This document shows, piece after piece, positions 21,693 through 33,490 of a stretch of DNA of 64,000 bases; the stretch's first letter is position 1, and each line of letters begins with the position of its first letter. The translations under genes were made by a program, and so were the position numbers. The notes beneath the pieces were generated by a model, which was not told the origin of the DNA, did no database searches, and saw nothing but the letters and a program-made list of their open reading frames with translations. Origin of the DNA: Stramonita haemastoma (taxonomy: Eukaryota; Mollusca; Gastropoda; Neogastropoda; Muricidae); the NCBI GenBank assembly GCA_030674155.1, contig CM060318.1:84035622-84099621 (forward strand), read 5' to 3'.

Positions 21693-22807
21693 ATATATAT
21701 ATAATATATATATATATATATGGGTTGTTCTCAGAAACATGTGTACCATAGGTGTAATCACATATTCGTGTAAGTGGAAACCTGTACAGGGAACATGCAC
21801 GAATGCGCACACACATGCACACGCAAGCACATGCTCGCACACACACACGCATGCACACACATGAACACACACACACATACTTGGAGTCAATGCACACAAA
21901 AAAATGATATCCTGCAAACATAAACACATCCAATCCAACTTCCATAAAAGAGTATCAGAAATTCAGAAAGGACATATTCTGCAAAGCCCATAAATTATGC
22001 ATAATTATGATGATTCTTAATCTAGTTTTTGCTAGTTTCAAATCTATTGCTTTTTAATCTCTATTCTTTTCAACCATGTCAACAAACAAAATAAAGACAA
22101 AATGTAACACTAAAAACAAAAAAAGCATAATGGTAAAGACAAGTGACTTTTACAGAACATCAAGCTCTACCTCTTCAGTGGATCCTGTTTGAGCTTTCAT
22201 TTCTCTCTCTTTCTGCAGGCGTAACAAGTTGGTTATGGCCAATTCTTCCACCTGCACACACAGATAATGAAATGTCGAATTTGTTAGGGTTTTCTTTGTG
22301 TGTTCCTTAGCTATCGCTCCCAGTCCCAGGTTCACTAAATGTGAGATTTTTGTCTACAATATTATAATATATGCAACAATTTTTTTCTCCATCATTATCA
22401 ATATCATTGATTATGGTAGCTGCATTCTGACATTGAGATACAGTTGGGCGTTAAGCCTACCAATTTTCCAAGGACAGGATAATACTTCCCAACTCTTTCC
22501 AATTTTCAACTGTCGTGGATTCATTTGATGTGTACAAGTCCATAAGCATATATGTCCCCTGGTTTAGAATCTCCTAAAAAAAAAATTTAAAACACTAGAC
22601 ATATAGTTCAAATTTTCTGTCAAACTGGGATGAAAGGGCAAGACTAGATAGAAATTTCAGCCAGAATCTCACAGTTTAATCATTAGACAGGTGAACACTT
22701 AGTAGTACTAGTAGACTAAGTAGGCTACTACTCAAAAGTAAAAGTTGTGCATCATCTGAGGCTTTTTTCTCAGAATAGAGAAAAACTCTATAAATGTGTG
22801 TGTGTGT

Positions 22808-22869
<62 letters not shown>

Positions 22870-23072
22870 TGTAGGTGTGTGCACCCACATGTACACACAC
22901 ACACACCTTTCATTATCTATAGGTATATATTTTATATTTTAAGGCTGTTGAAATCCTGTTAGTTAATAATTTTGGTGATTTTTTTTCCTTAGATAGATGG
23001 CTTGAAAAAAAAAAAATCAATGCTTATTCAATTCATTCAAGGTACTATCTGGAAATAAAAATTTGACTTGAC

Positions 23073-23143
<71 letters not shown>

Positions 23144-23985
23144 TCAGATGAGACTTTAAACCAAGATCCCGTGTGGATCATATCGATATGCACGCAGAAC
23201 ATCTTGCACACAGGTTAAAACTCAATCCGCTTTTTGGAAGAGTAGGCCATTGTGTGCCTGCGGGAATGGATGACAAAATTTACAAAACTGCTTACACACA
23301 GGGACTTGATGTAAAAAACATGAGTGCTTATTCTATTGTCTTCAAAATAAAAGAATGAATAAATAAAACACACACGTATACGTATACACACACACACACA
23401 CACACACACACATGCACGTGCAAGAAGAGAAAGAAGGGAGAAAGATAGATTTGGGGGGGGGGGGGGGGGTTAGAGCCGAAGAGAGAGAGAAAGAGGGGCA
23501 AGGCAAGGCAAGGCAGGCAAATTCTTTTATTCGAGGATAATACATAAGCACTCGTGTGCTTTTTTACATCCAGTCCCTGCCCTTTTCAGAGATAACATCA
23601 AGATAAAAAGATACTAAACAATTAAACTAGATACGCAGTTCCAAACAACATACAAGAAATAAGGACACTATATAATAAGGTAATAAAAATGCACTCATTC
23701 AGTAGACGAAAATCAGAAGTCACAATAAAATGATTTTGATCATTAAAGAAAAAAAATGTGCTAATAGATAAAGAGCAAACAAGAGAACATAATGAAATAA
23801 CTTAAAATATCGATCCACCACCATCTGTCAATAAGTTATACAAGTCATATAGCCTTAATCATACATTTGGATAAAAAGGAAAAAAATTAACTAATATGTA
23901 TCCTTATTGGAGGGGAGGGGGGAGGGAAAAGAGAGAGAAGAGAGAGGGAGAGAGAGAAGAGAGAGAGAGAGAGAGGAGGAGGAGA

Positions 23986-24017
<32 letters not shown>

Positions 24018-24442
24018 TTGAGAGAGAGAATAAGATAGGAGAGAGAGAGATGAGGAGAGAGAAAGAGAGAGAGAGAGAAGAGATTGATTTGATTTATTCT
24101 TTTATATCAAGGATAATGGGATAAGCACTCTTGTGCTCTTTTACATCCAGTCCCCGTGTGTATGCAGTTTTGTAAATGTCATCTGTTCCCACCGGCACAC
24201 GATGGCCTACTCTTACGAAAAGCGGAACAGGATTTAACATGTGCGCAAGATGTTCTGCATGCGTTCGCACACGGGGACCTCGGTTTTAAAGTCTCATCCG
24301 AAGGACTTTTTGGGGAGAGTGGAGTCAGCACTGATGTTAACTCCAGGACAGGAGAAAAATCTCCTTGACCGGACTTGAACCCGGGTCTTCAAATTGCCAG
24401 CGCAATGTTCTGACCACTAGGCTATCGGTCCCTTTGATCATG

Positions 24443-24501
<59 letters not shown>

Positions 24502-24578
24502 AGTGAGAGAGAGAGAGAGAGAGAGAGATCTTTGAATGAATAATCTTTATTTTTCAAGGGTAACAAGAGTAAGGAGAG

Positions 24579-24662
<84 letters not shown>

Positions 24663-25817
24663 CAAGGCAAGGCAAGGCAAAGTATTTTATTCGAGGATAA
24701 TAGATAAGCACTCGTGTGCTTTTTTACATCCAGTCCCCGCCCTTTTCAGGGATACATCAAGTTGAAAAGATACTTAACAATGAAACTTTACGCAGTACCA
24801 AACAACACACAAGAATAAGGACACTATATATGGTAAGGTAATAAAAATGCACTCGTTCAAAAGACAAAATCAGAAGTCACAATAAAAAGATTTTGACTAT
24901 GGAAGAAAAGAAAAGTGTTAATAGGTAAGGAGCAAACAAGAGAACAAGATGAAATAAACAACTGAAAACATCAATCCACCACCATCTGTCAAAAGTTATA
25001 CATGTAATATAAATCATACATTTGGATAAAAAAAAAAAAGGGGGGGGGGGGGGATTTAACTAATATCCTTATTGGAGGGGGGGGGGAAGAGAGATACTAC
25101 CAATAAAAACTAAAAATAAAATAAAATAAAAATTAATAAGATAAAAAGAAAGAAGAAAAAAAAAGTTACGTAAAGCATCCTAGATGTTTCAAAAAGAAGA
25201 GGGAGAGAGACAAGGCAAAGTCCTTTATTCGAGGATAATAGATAAGCACTTATGTGCTTTTTTACATCCAGTCCCCGCCCTTTTCAGGGATACATCAAGT
25301 TAAAAATATACTAAACAATGAGACTTTACGCTAGTACCAAACAACACACAAGAATAAAGGACACTATATATGATAAGGTAATAAAATGCACTCTTTCAGA
25401 AGACAAAAATCAGAAGTCACAATAAAAAATTTTGATTATGGAAAAAAAGAAAAGCGTTAGTAGATAAGGAGCAAACAAGAGAACAAAATGAAATAAACAA
25501 CCGAAAACATCAATCCACCACTATCTATCAAAAATTGTACATGTAATATAAATCATATATTTGGATAAAAGGGGAATTTTTTTTTTTTTTAAACCAGCAT
25601 CCTTATTGGAGGGGGGGGGGGGGGGGGGGAAGACATACTACCAATAAAGTTATAATATAAAAAAGAAGAAAAAAAAAACACATAGAACATCCTAATTGTT
25701 TCAAAAAATATATCATTAATTTCAATCGGATAATGTTTTACACATACTCACACTCACTCACGCACAGACACACACACAGACACACAGATACACTCACACT
25801 CACTCACGCACAGACAC

Positions 25818-25887
<70 letters not shown>

Positions 25888-26163
25888 ATGAATGAATGAA
25901 TGAATGAATGAATGAATGAATGAATGAATGAATGAATGAATATAATTAGTTTATGTTTCAAGGGTTACAAAGTTTGTTTGTTTTTTCATCGGCCCCTTGA
26001 CATGATCAGGGAATATAGCTATGAAAAAAATAATTTTAAAAAGGGTAATAGCAACCCCTACCCAACAATCCAGTATCACCGACGACAGTTCAATCTTTTT
26101 TTTTTTTTTAAATAAAAGATGGGATACATTCAACAAAACGCATAAACGCCAGCTGAGAGAGAG

Positions 26164-26225
<62 letters not shown>

Positions 26226-26389
26226 GACGTAGAGAGAGAGAGAGAGAGAGCACATTAGGTATTTTCCTGTCAATATCGCAAAACTTTACTTACCTTAAGT
26301 CTGTTAAGTTGATCATTAAACATCATATGCAATTGCAAGAGTGTCTGCTCTTGCTCTTTCAAAAGCTCAAGTTCTCTGTACTTCGACAT
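19408..26389 (-). CDS. SNAPC5: snRNA-activating protein complex subunit 5 (SNAP19-like), four coding exons
   Basis: On the minus strand the coding exons are 26389-26294, 22251-22171, 21536-21455 and 19706-19408. All have GT-AG introns and consistent phase, giving 185 aa. Residues 1-45 form a heptad-rich helix (KEQEQTLLQLH, then FNDQLNRLKVEELA) that closely matches the N-terminus of vertebrate SNAPC5. The second exon starts with VEEL. Exon 4 begins with a run of Glu/Asp (residues about 87-103) and ends with another acidic run before NCIET. SNAPC5 is a small stabilising subunit of the SNAPc complex, which binds the proximal sequence element of snRNA promoters for Pol II and Pol III. The human protein is about 98 aa with one acidic tail. 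Here the tail is nearly twice as long and has two acidic blocks separated by a Gln-rich stretch. Intron 1 (4 kb) is packed with repeats. Convergent with PHB1; divergent from LETMD1. Confidence 0.9.
20018..20098 (+). repeat. (CA)n microsatellite, SNAPC5 intron 3
   Basis: About 40 CA units. Confidence 0.95.
20296..20935 (-). mobile_element. 3' end of a CR1/L2-like LINE
   Basis: The minus-strand ORF at 20920-20552 encodes the typical end of the CR1/L2 ORF2. It has LKSLHWLPVPQRVNYKI, then YTPSRSLRSSADTLSLR and GPSIWNDLPLSLR, ending KTHLFQT. The 3' UTR follows and ends in an (ATT)n tail at 20302-20316 after ATAGCGCTATACAAATTCC, typical of this group. The element is severely 5' truncated. It lies in intron 3 of SNAPC5 (19707-21454), in the same orientation as the gene. 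Confidence 0.85.
21601..21721 (+). repeat. (GT)n-(TA)n compound microsatellite
   Basis: About 20 GT units followed by three TA blocks separated by TT/AA, in SNAPC5 intron 2 close to exon 3. Confidence 0.95.
22320..22520 (-). mobile_element. Diverged SINE fragment (GGTTCACCAGTGGTGAG tail group)
   Basis: The plus strand has CCCAGGTTCACTAAATGTGA, GGTAGCTGCATTCTGACATT, GTTAAGCCTACCAATTTTCC and CAACTGTCGTGGATTCATTT. These are complements of the right part of the element at 50730-50947. Lies in SNAPC5 intron 1. Confidence 0.55.
22795..22868 (+). repeat. (GT)n microsatellite, SNAPC5 intron 1
   Basis: About 35 GT units with one interruption; followed by a CA array at 23076-23141. Confidence 0.95.
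23145..23362 (+). mobile_element. SINE, 5' truncated (54645 family)
   Basis: TCAGATGAGACTTTAAACCA, GCAGAACATCTTGCACACAG, AGAGTAGGCCATTGTGTGCC and the tail GAGTGCTTATTCTATTGTC through AAAGAATGAATAAATAAA. It lacks the tRNA head and lies next to a CA array. Confidence 0.75.
23925..24085 (+). repeat. GA-rich arrays in SNAPC5 intron 1
   Basis: Interrupted GAGA runs at 23925-24085; further blocks at 24444-24530, 24570-24660, 25817-25885 and 26152-26250. They separate the retroelement copies. Confidence 0.9.
24091..24434 (-). mobile_element. tRNA-derived SINE, full length, SNAPC5 intron 1
   Basis: Reverse copy of the element at 54645: tail at left (TTATTCTTTTATATCAAGGA), body complement GCACACGATGGCCTACTCTT, head at right (complement of TTGAACCCGGGTCTTCAAAT and GACCACTAGGCTATCGG). 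It is embedded between GA arrays. Confidence 0.85.
25885..25940 (+). repeat. (GAAT)n array
   Basis: About 13 GAAT units, followed by a retroelement tail-like sequence (AATTAGTTTATGTTTCAAGG). The same tail type occurs at 29040-29160. Confidence 0.9.
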
Positions 26390-26659
26390 TGTGACAAAAG
26401 GGCACTCAGAAGCTAGTCTAGTTAGGCCTACTAGGCAAGGCTACTTCTTCTCAGCAGGGAAGTTCCGCGGCCTCTGGATTGATTTGAACATTAGAGTACA
26501 GCCCCTTGTTGTTACTTCCGTGTATTTAATTAACATAAATTACCACCACCTCCCCTCCTCCTCCTCCCCCCCCCCCTTTCACCCCGATTCACACACACAC
26601 ACACACACACACACAAAGCCGCAGACTGAATCATGGAGACCTTTCTCACATACACATTC

Positions 26660-26815
26660 ACACGGGACGCTTTTCGTAAGAGTAGGCCATCGCGTGCCGG
26701 TGGGAACAGATATTTACAAAACTGCATACACACGAGGACTAGATGTAAAGAAAAAGCTCAAGAGTGCTTATTCCATTATCCTCGATATAAAAGAAAGAAT
26801 AAATCAATCTACCAA
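26660..26815 (+). mobile_element. SINE, 5' truncated (54645 family)
   Basis: CTTTTCGTAAGAGTAGGCCA, TGGGAACAGATATTTACAAA, then GAGTGCTTATTCCATTATCC and an A-rich tail. Lies just upstream of the SNAPC5 start. Confidence 0.75.
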
Positions 26816-27000
26816 TTTACCAATTTAAAAAAATGTTATGCAATTCTTTTTTTTAAACATCTAGGATGTTTTATGTAATTTGTTATTGGTAGTACCCCCC
26901 CCCCCCCCCAATAACTCTGGTGTGTGTGTGTGTGTGTGCGTGTGTGTGCGCGCGCGCGTGCATGCATTTGCGTGTCTGTGTATTTTATTTATTTAATTAC

Positions 27001-28492
27001 AAAAAAAAATTATATCGAGAATGTTGGGATAAGCGCTCATGCTTTTTTTCGTCCAGTCCCTGTGTATATCACTCACACTCTCACTCAGTCCATGTCCCAA
27101 AGGACGTAGGGGGGGACATGAGAGAAGACGCAACAGAGATCTTTTTCCATGCTTCACGATCCTGTGTGGCTAGTAGGAGGTGTTGCAGGGGGTTGGGCGG
27201 TCCAGTCTTTGATGTTGTCAACCCATGATTTCTTTTGGCGGCCTCTTCTTCTCTTGCCCTCGACTGTTCCTTGCAGGATGGTTTTTGCCAGGGTGTTGTG
27301 TCTTGTGGTGTGACCAAACCACATCAGCTTTCTCCTCTTTATGGTGGAGAGCAAAGGCTCTTGGGGGCCCACACGCTTTTTGATTTCTTCTTTCACATAG
27401 TTATTGGTCTTGTGTTCTTTGTATGATATTTTGAGGAGTCTTCTGTGGCACTTGTTCTCGAATGCTTGGATTCTCCTCTCTAACTCTGCTGTCAGAGTCC
27501 ATGATTCACAGCCATATAGGAGGATGGATATCACGAGGGATTTGTAAAGGTGGTATTTGGTGCAGAAGCTGATGTTGTTGCTTCTGATGATCTTCTCGAG
27601 TCTGACTAGAGCAGATGTTGCTGTTGCGATGGGAGCTTTCACTTCATTGTTTGATGTGCTATCTTTTGTTAGGATGGAGCCTAAGTATTTGAATTGGCTC
27701 ACCTCTTCTAGTGTTTCTCCATTCATCTTTATTTCCGTGATGTCATTACTCGCGCTGTTGACCATGATCTTTGATTTCTCTGTACTGACCTCCATGCCGT
27801 ATGTGCTCGCTCGATCTGTTAAATTGTCTGTGAGGATTTGCAGTTCTCGTTTGCTGCTGCCCATGAGGTCAATGTCATCTGCAAATCTGAGGTGGCAAAG
27901 GGGTCTTTCACCAATGGAGATGGAAGTGTGGTGGTTTTGCAGTGACTCTGTCATGATGTTTTCGAGGAAGAGGTTGAAGATACAGGTGAGAGAAGGCAGC
28001 CCTGGCGAACCCCAACCGTGGTCTTGAAGAACTCGCCCACGTGATTGTTCATGAAAACTGCACTTTTTGCGTTCTCGTACAGAGCCTTGATGACTTCAAT
28101 TAGGCAGCTGTCAATGTTGAAGTGCCTGAGTACTTGCCAGAGGCCGTCATGCCATACCCTGTCAAAGGCCTTTTTGAAGTCTATGAAATTGTGGTACAAG
28201 TCTTTTTGGTGTTGGAGATGCTTCTCTATCTGAATTCTCAGATTGAAAATTTGTTCCATTGTGCTGCGTTTTGGTCTAAAGCCCGCTTGTTCTTCTGCCA
28301 GGAGTTTTTCCGCTTGGTTTTTCAGTCTGTTGAGGACTACCTGCAGCATGATCTTGCTAGGATGACTTATGAGACTGATGGTTCTGTAGTTCTGGCATTG
28401 CTTGAGGTTTCCTTTCTTTGGCAGGGGTATTACAAGAGACTATGTCCATTCTTTTGGCCATTCTTTGGTGTCGTGGATCTTCTGACAAAGTT
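27001..28492 (-). mobile_element. RTE-like LINE remnant with reverse transcriptase, 5' truncated
   Basis: Minus-strand frames 28490-27951 and 27954-27154 carry reverse-transcriptase motifs in order: AEEQAGFRPKRSTMEQI, DFKKAFDRVWHDGLW, VGVRQGCLLSP, LRFADDIDLMGSS and KYLGSILTKDS. These are followed by YGCESWTLTAELERRIQAFE and RRKLMWFGHTTRH with a basic GKRRRGRQKKSW end. One in-frame TAG upstream and a frameshift near 27955 make it dead. There is no endonuclease domain; the 5' end abuts a SINE fragment at 28493. The 3' tail at 27001-27070 matches the tail of the SINE family described elsewhere. Clade call (RTE-like) is by general resemblance. Confidence 0.85.
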
Positions 28493-28650
28493 CTGTGTAT
28501 ATGCAGTTGTGTAAATATTGTCACCTGTTCCCACCGGCACACGATGGCCTACTCTTACGAAAAGCGGAACAGGATTTAACATGTGCGCAAGATGTTCTGC
28601 GTGCGTTCGCACACGGGGCCTCGGTTTAAAGTCTCATCCGATGGACTTTT
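28493..28650 (-). mobile_element. SINE body fragment joined to a LINE
   Basis: GTGTATATGCAGTTGTGTAA, GCACACGATGGCCTACTCTT and GCACACGGGGCCTCGGTTTA on the plus strand. The left edge coincides with the 5' truncation point of the LINE at 27001-28492. Confidence 0.75.
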
Positions 28651-28743
<93 letters not shown>

Positions 28744-28909
28744 GAGAGAGAGAGAGAGAGAGAGAAGGCAAGGCAAGGCAAGAGGCAAGGCAAGGCAAGG
28801 CAAGGCAAGGAGCAAGGCAAAGTATTTTATTCGAGGATAATAGATAAGCACTCGTGTGCTTTTTCACATCCAGTCCCCGCCCTTTTCAGGGATACATCAA
28901 GTTGAAAAG

Positions 28910-28954
<45 letters not shown>

Positions 28955-28959
28955 GAGAG

Positions 28960-28991
<32 letters not shown>

Positions 28992-29005
28992 GAGAGAAGA
29001 GAGAG

Positions 29006-29034
<29 letters not shown>
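28650..29034 (+). repeat. GA arrays flanking a GGCAA-type retroelement tail
   Basis: GAGA runs at 28650-28765 and 28908-29034 surround a truncated copy of the 23.5-25.7 kb element. Spacer between SNAPC5 and LETMD1. Confidence 0.9.
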
Positions 29035-29037
<3 letters not shown>

Positions 29038-29039
29038 AA

Positions 29040-30076
29040 ATGAATGAATGAATGAAGAATGAATGAATGACAATCTTTATTTTCCACGGGTAACAGAGTA
29101 AGCATTCACATACTTTTTTTTTATCCGGCCCTTGCCCTGATTAGGGAATAGCAGCGTCTATCTGAAAAAACTATCTATCTATCTATCTGATAAGGACTGT
29201 TGACCATGGGGGCACCCTGAAGACTTGACAAGCAGTTTTCTCCATTCCTCTCTCTGTTCTGGCTTTCTCAAAATTTTGTTGAGTTCTAGGCCTGTCCATT
29301 CGCTGATGTTGTCCTCCCATCTCTTTTTTGGTCTGCCTTTTTTTCGTCCTCCTTGGACAGTGACTTGCAGTATTGTTTTTGCTAGTACTCGTGATCTTAT
29401 GACGTGCCCGTACCATTTAAAGATTACGTTTTTTTACGATTGATAGAAGATTTTCGTAGGGACCAATGGTTTGCTGGATTCTGTTATGTACGTCTTCGTT
29501 GCTTATGTGGTCTCTGTAGGAGATGCCAATGAGTCTCCTGAAACCTATTATCTGTAACGCCTGTACTCTTCTCTCCAAATCAGCAGTCAGGGTCCACGAT
29601 TCACAGGCATATAAGAATATGGATATGACAAGGGAGGCATAAGTCTGATCTTGGAGTTGAGTGAAATATTTTTATCTTTCCAGATGGTATTCAGTTTTGG
29701 CAGTGCTGTTATTGCCTTGCAATCCTGCATACTAGTTTACCTCTGGCTTGGACCCCTTGCCTGATAGGAGGGCTCCCAAGTACTTGAAGCTTTTAACCGT
29801 TTCTAGCTTCTGGTCATTGACCCTGATATCAGTGCTGATGCCCTTGGTGTTACTGGTCATCAGTTTGGTCTTCTCTGCACTGATTTCCATGCCATATGCT
29901 TTAGAGGCCTTGTTCAGGTGTTCTGTTAGGCTTGCAAACTCTTGTTTTGATCCTGCTAGGCCTAGTCCGTCAATGTCATCTGCGAAGCGGAGGTTTGTGA
30001 TCGTTCTGCCACCAATGCTGACTGATCCTTTATGGTGTTCCAGTGCATCATCTGAAAAAAACATTATATGACACAA
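29040..30076 (-). mobile_element. RTE-like LINE remnant, second family, 5' truncated
   Basis: Minus-strand frames encode VSIGGRTITNLRFADDIDGL, YGMEISAEKTKLMTSN, KSFKYLGALLSGKGS and, after broken frames, a basic C-terminal end and WEDNISEWTGLELNKILRK-like sequence. The 3' tail (GATAAAAAAAAAGTATGTGA, then ATGCTTACTCTGTTACCCG) ends in (GAAT)n at 29040-29070. It is the same family as the copy at 39.8-40.8 kb, judged by shared SIGGR and FADD wording. Non-functional. Confidence 0.85.
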
Positions 30077-30182
30077 TACCTACATTGTTTCATTCCTTAA
30101 GCAAATGAACCATGCTGTACTGCGGAAGCCAGCCAATCCGCTTAGCCTAGTTTATCATCCCCAGATTACAGAGAGAGACACA

Positions 30183-30244
<62 letters not shown>

Positions 30245-30632
30245 CGTGTGCGCGCGTGCATGTAGTTTTGTTTTGTTGTTTTGGTGGGAAGTGGTGGGGT
30301 TGGATATTTTGTGAATGGGTGGGTGGCTGTGGGTAGAATACATTGCGAAAATATTGGTCGTTGTGGCGATTATATGAACGTCTCGGCTTAGATTTTGTCA
30401 CTTTGCTATGCCTTTATGGAAGATTTTTAAGTCATCGATATTGTTTGATGTTTGGTTCCAATATAACAATACTGCTTGGCAAAGCTTGAAGCTTCAATGC
30501 CTGAACAACACCTCAAGTAATGATTGTATCGCACCATGCATGCATGAAATCTATTTTCTCTGCATTTTAGAAAAAGCGCACTGACTACGTGTATACGTAC
30601 AGTAGTTTCGGTTTTTGCAAAGTGTTGTGAAA

Positions 30633-31222
30633 ATGGCGGCGTCCTTACACACTCGTCGAGTGCTTTCGATTGCATTCCGAGACTTTCATCTCACAACAAA
30701 AGTTTCAAATAGCTGCAGGTAAGTCATAATATATTGTTACAGTGTATGCATTATTTTTCACCGATCCTGAGCTAATAGCCTTATGACTATCGGCCTTCGA
30801 GTTACAGAGACTTATGTTTTGTTGAACTTGAGATCTCACATAGGCCAATAGGCCTACCATAGGCATAATATGCCAAGGAAGGAATAGACTTGCAGGTTAT
30901 CTTGTTTCCAAGATCCCATTGAAAACAAACAAAACAGTAATGACAAGCATATCCTCCATTCCAATAATTATCGGGCACCAGAGTTGGCTGCCCCCTACCC
31001 CTAAGAACTCTCCAAATGTATATAAAAAAAATCTACCAGATATTTTATAAATTATTCTACCATCTTGGTGCTTATTGCATGAGTAATGTAAATTGTAATG
31101 CCATGCAGTTATAATCACTGCAGATTTCTCTATGTGAAAACAATTTCTGTCCTTGTAAAGAGTGCATTGCCACCAGCACAGCACTTTATCTTGCCTGTAT
31201 TCACATACACTGATACAGACAG

Positions 31223-31276
<54 letters not shown>

Positions 31277-32193
31277 GGTGTGTGTGTGTATATATAATAT
31301 ATATTATTATTATGCACACGCACACACGGTCTGCTGTGGTCTGTGTATGTGTTTATATTATACTAATTACTATTCATGTACCCATGCACTCAAAATTTTG
31401 TTTAATATCACTTTTGTGAAAAGATGTAAAATTGAAGAAAAACAACACACACACACACACACACACACACACCACACACACACACACACATACACAGTCA
31501 CTGTATACAAATATGAATGATACATATATAATACATTTTATTTATTTATTTTATTTATTCTTTATATCGAGGATAACAGAATAAGCAATCATATGCTTTT
31601 TTTCATCCAGTCCCCGTGTGTATGCAGTTTTTGTAAATATTGTCATCTGTTCTCACCGGCACACGATGGCCTACTCTTACGAAAAGCGGAACAGGATTTA
31701 ACGCATGCGCAAGATGTTCTGCACAAGGTGGTTTCTTATCTGGCCTTTGAACATTCAGCAGACATTCACACATCATGTATACATGGTACATTCATATTCA
31801 CACATGCACAAACACAAGTACACACACATGCACGCATGCAGGGAGCTTAATTTAAAAACTTCTTTTTATCAGGTATTGTTCTGGCCCAAGTGAAGGAAAA
31901 GTTGAGCCCCCTGGTGTCATCAAGCGCTACTTGGTAGATCGAGTCATCACCATCGTCAACAACTCTTCCAGCAGATTAGAGAAGGCCTATCCTACTGCTT
32001 TCCAGATCTACAAAACATTTAAGACAGGTAATTTGAAATAGTTTAATGTTCATGCTATCAAAACACTGTGTGTGTGTGTGTGCGTGGTGTGTGTGTAGGT
32101 GTGTTCAGTTTAACGTCTGTTCTCATTAAGTGATTTTAGACCCAAAAAATCCCTCCAAATTCCAAACACAGTAAATTGAACAATAGTTAAAAA

Positions 32194-32259
<66 letters not shown>

Positions 32260-32540
32260 ATGCATGCGTACGTGCATGCTTGCTTACTAATTGCTAATAT
32301 GAGTATAGTTTACATTGTTTTTCTTGTATGTATGTGTGTGCGCATGTGTGTGTGTGTGTGTGTCTGTGTGTGTGTGTGTGTATTGTGTCTGTGTAATTGT
32401 GATTCTTTTTTTTATGCATTGTTAGATTTGAACTTAACTGAAAGCAGGTAATTAAATGATTAGGTAAATATTTTGATATGTTGTCTTTTTTCAGAATACA
32501 TTTATCTGTCTCTGTCTCACTCTGTCTGTCTGTCTGTCTA

Positions 32541-32632
<92 letters not shown>

Positions 32633-32865
32633 TCTCTCTTTTTTTCTTTTATCTCAACATGCCTATCTTTTCTCTCTTATGCAGTGTTTGATTTTGATTT
32701 TCCCCCCTTCCTTTTGCACTATTTTTAAAAATCTGTTTTCTTTCCTGGAATAGAAAATTGTTCATCAGAATTTATTGGCTGCTTGCGCACATGAGCACAC
32801 ACCTAAATGCCAGCCTGAGCACATGTGTGTGTATTGTGCATACAAGCTCCAGTAAGTTTATATCT

Positions 32866-32941
<76 letters not shown>

Positions 32942-33214
32942 ATGCCTCTGTATGTAGGTCTCTCAGGATTTGTGCAAGATTCCAGGGAATATTACAAAGT
33001 GTCTACAGAGGTGTGGTCAGGACGTAATTTACAGAATCTATCAAGGAAGCAGCTGGAAATTCTTAGACAGGTAAAATGGATTTGTTTTGTTTTTTTCACT
33101 TTTTTTTTTTTTTTGGGGGGGGGGGGGGGGATTGTTTGTTTCACAGTTTGTGCTCTATTTTCTGTTTGTGTCTTATTATTTTGGCTCTGTCTTCTCTTTG
33201 CTTGTTGTGCATAA

Positions 33215-33285
<71 letters not shown>

Positions 33286-33413
33286 TGTCCATGTGTGTGT
33301 GTGTGTGGTGTGTGTGTGTATGTGTGTCATGTGTGTGTGTGTTTCAATCAACCAATCAATCAAATTTTTATTTCCAGATGGTACATTGAATAAGCAATGT
33401 CTGTGTGTGTGTC

Positions 33414-33490
<77 letters not shown>

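Larger units (their letters stand above)
23500..25705 (-). mobile_element. Three head-to-tail copies of a ~0.5 kb retroelement-like unit in SNAPC5 intron 1
   Basis: Copies at about 23500-23930, 24660-25195 and 25210-25705 share TTTTATTCGAGGATAATA, AAGCACTCGTGTGCTTTTTT, ACATCCAGTCCCCGCCC, CAGAAGTCACAATAAAA, CCACCACCATCTGTCAA and a right part CTTATTGGAGGGG. All lie in one orientation with the tail on the left, beginning with GGCAAGGCAA repeats. The second and third are separated by only about 15 bp; a SINE and GA arrays separate the first two. A truncated copy lies at 28765-28912, and a reverse scrap at 26845-26910. No reading frame is visible. The tail is related to the SINE and LINE tails. 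Confidence 0.8.

Noticed and set aside
27154..28349. Host gene encoding a reverse-transcriptase-like protein
   Set aside because: Interrupted by a stop and a frameshift and ending in a retroelement tail; it is a dead LINE.
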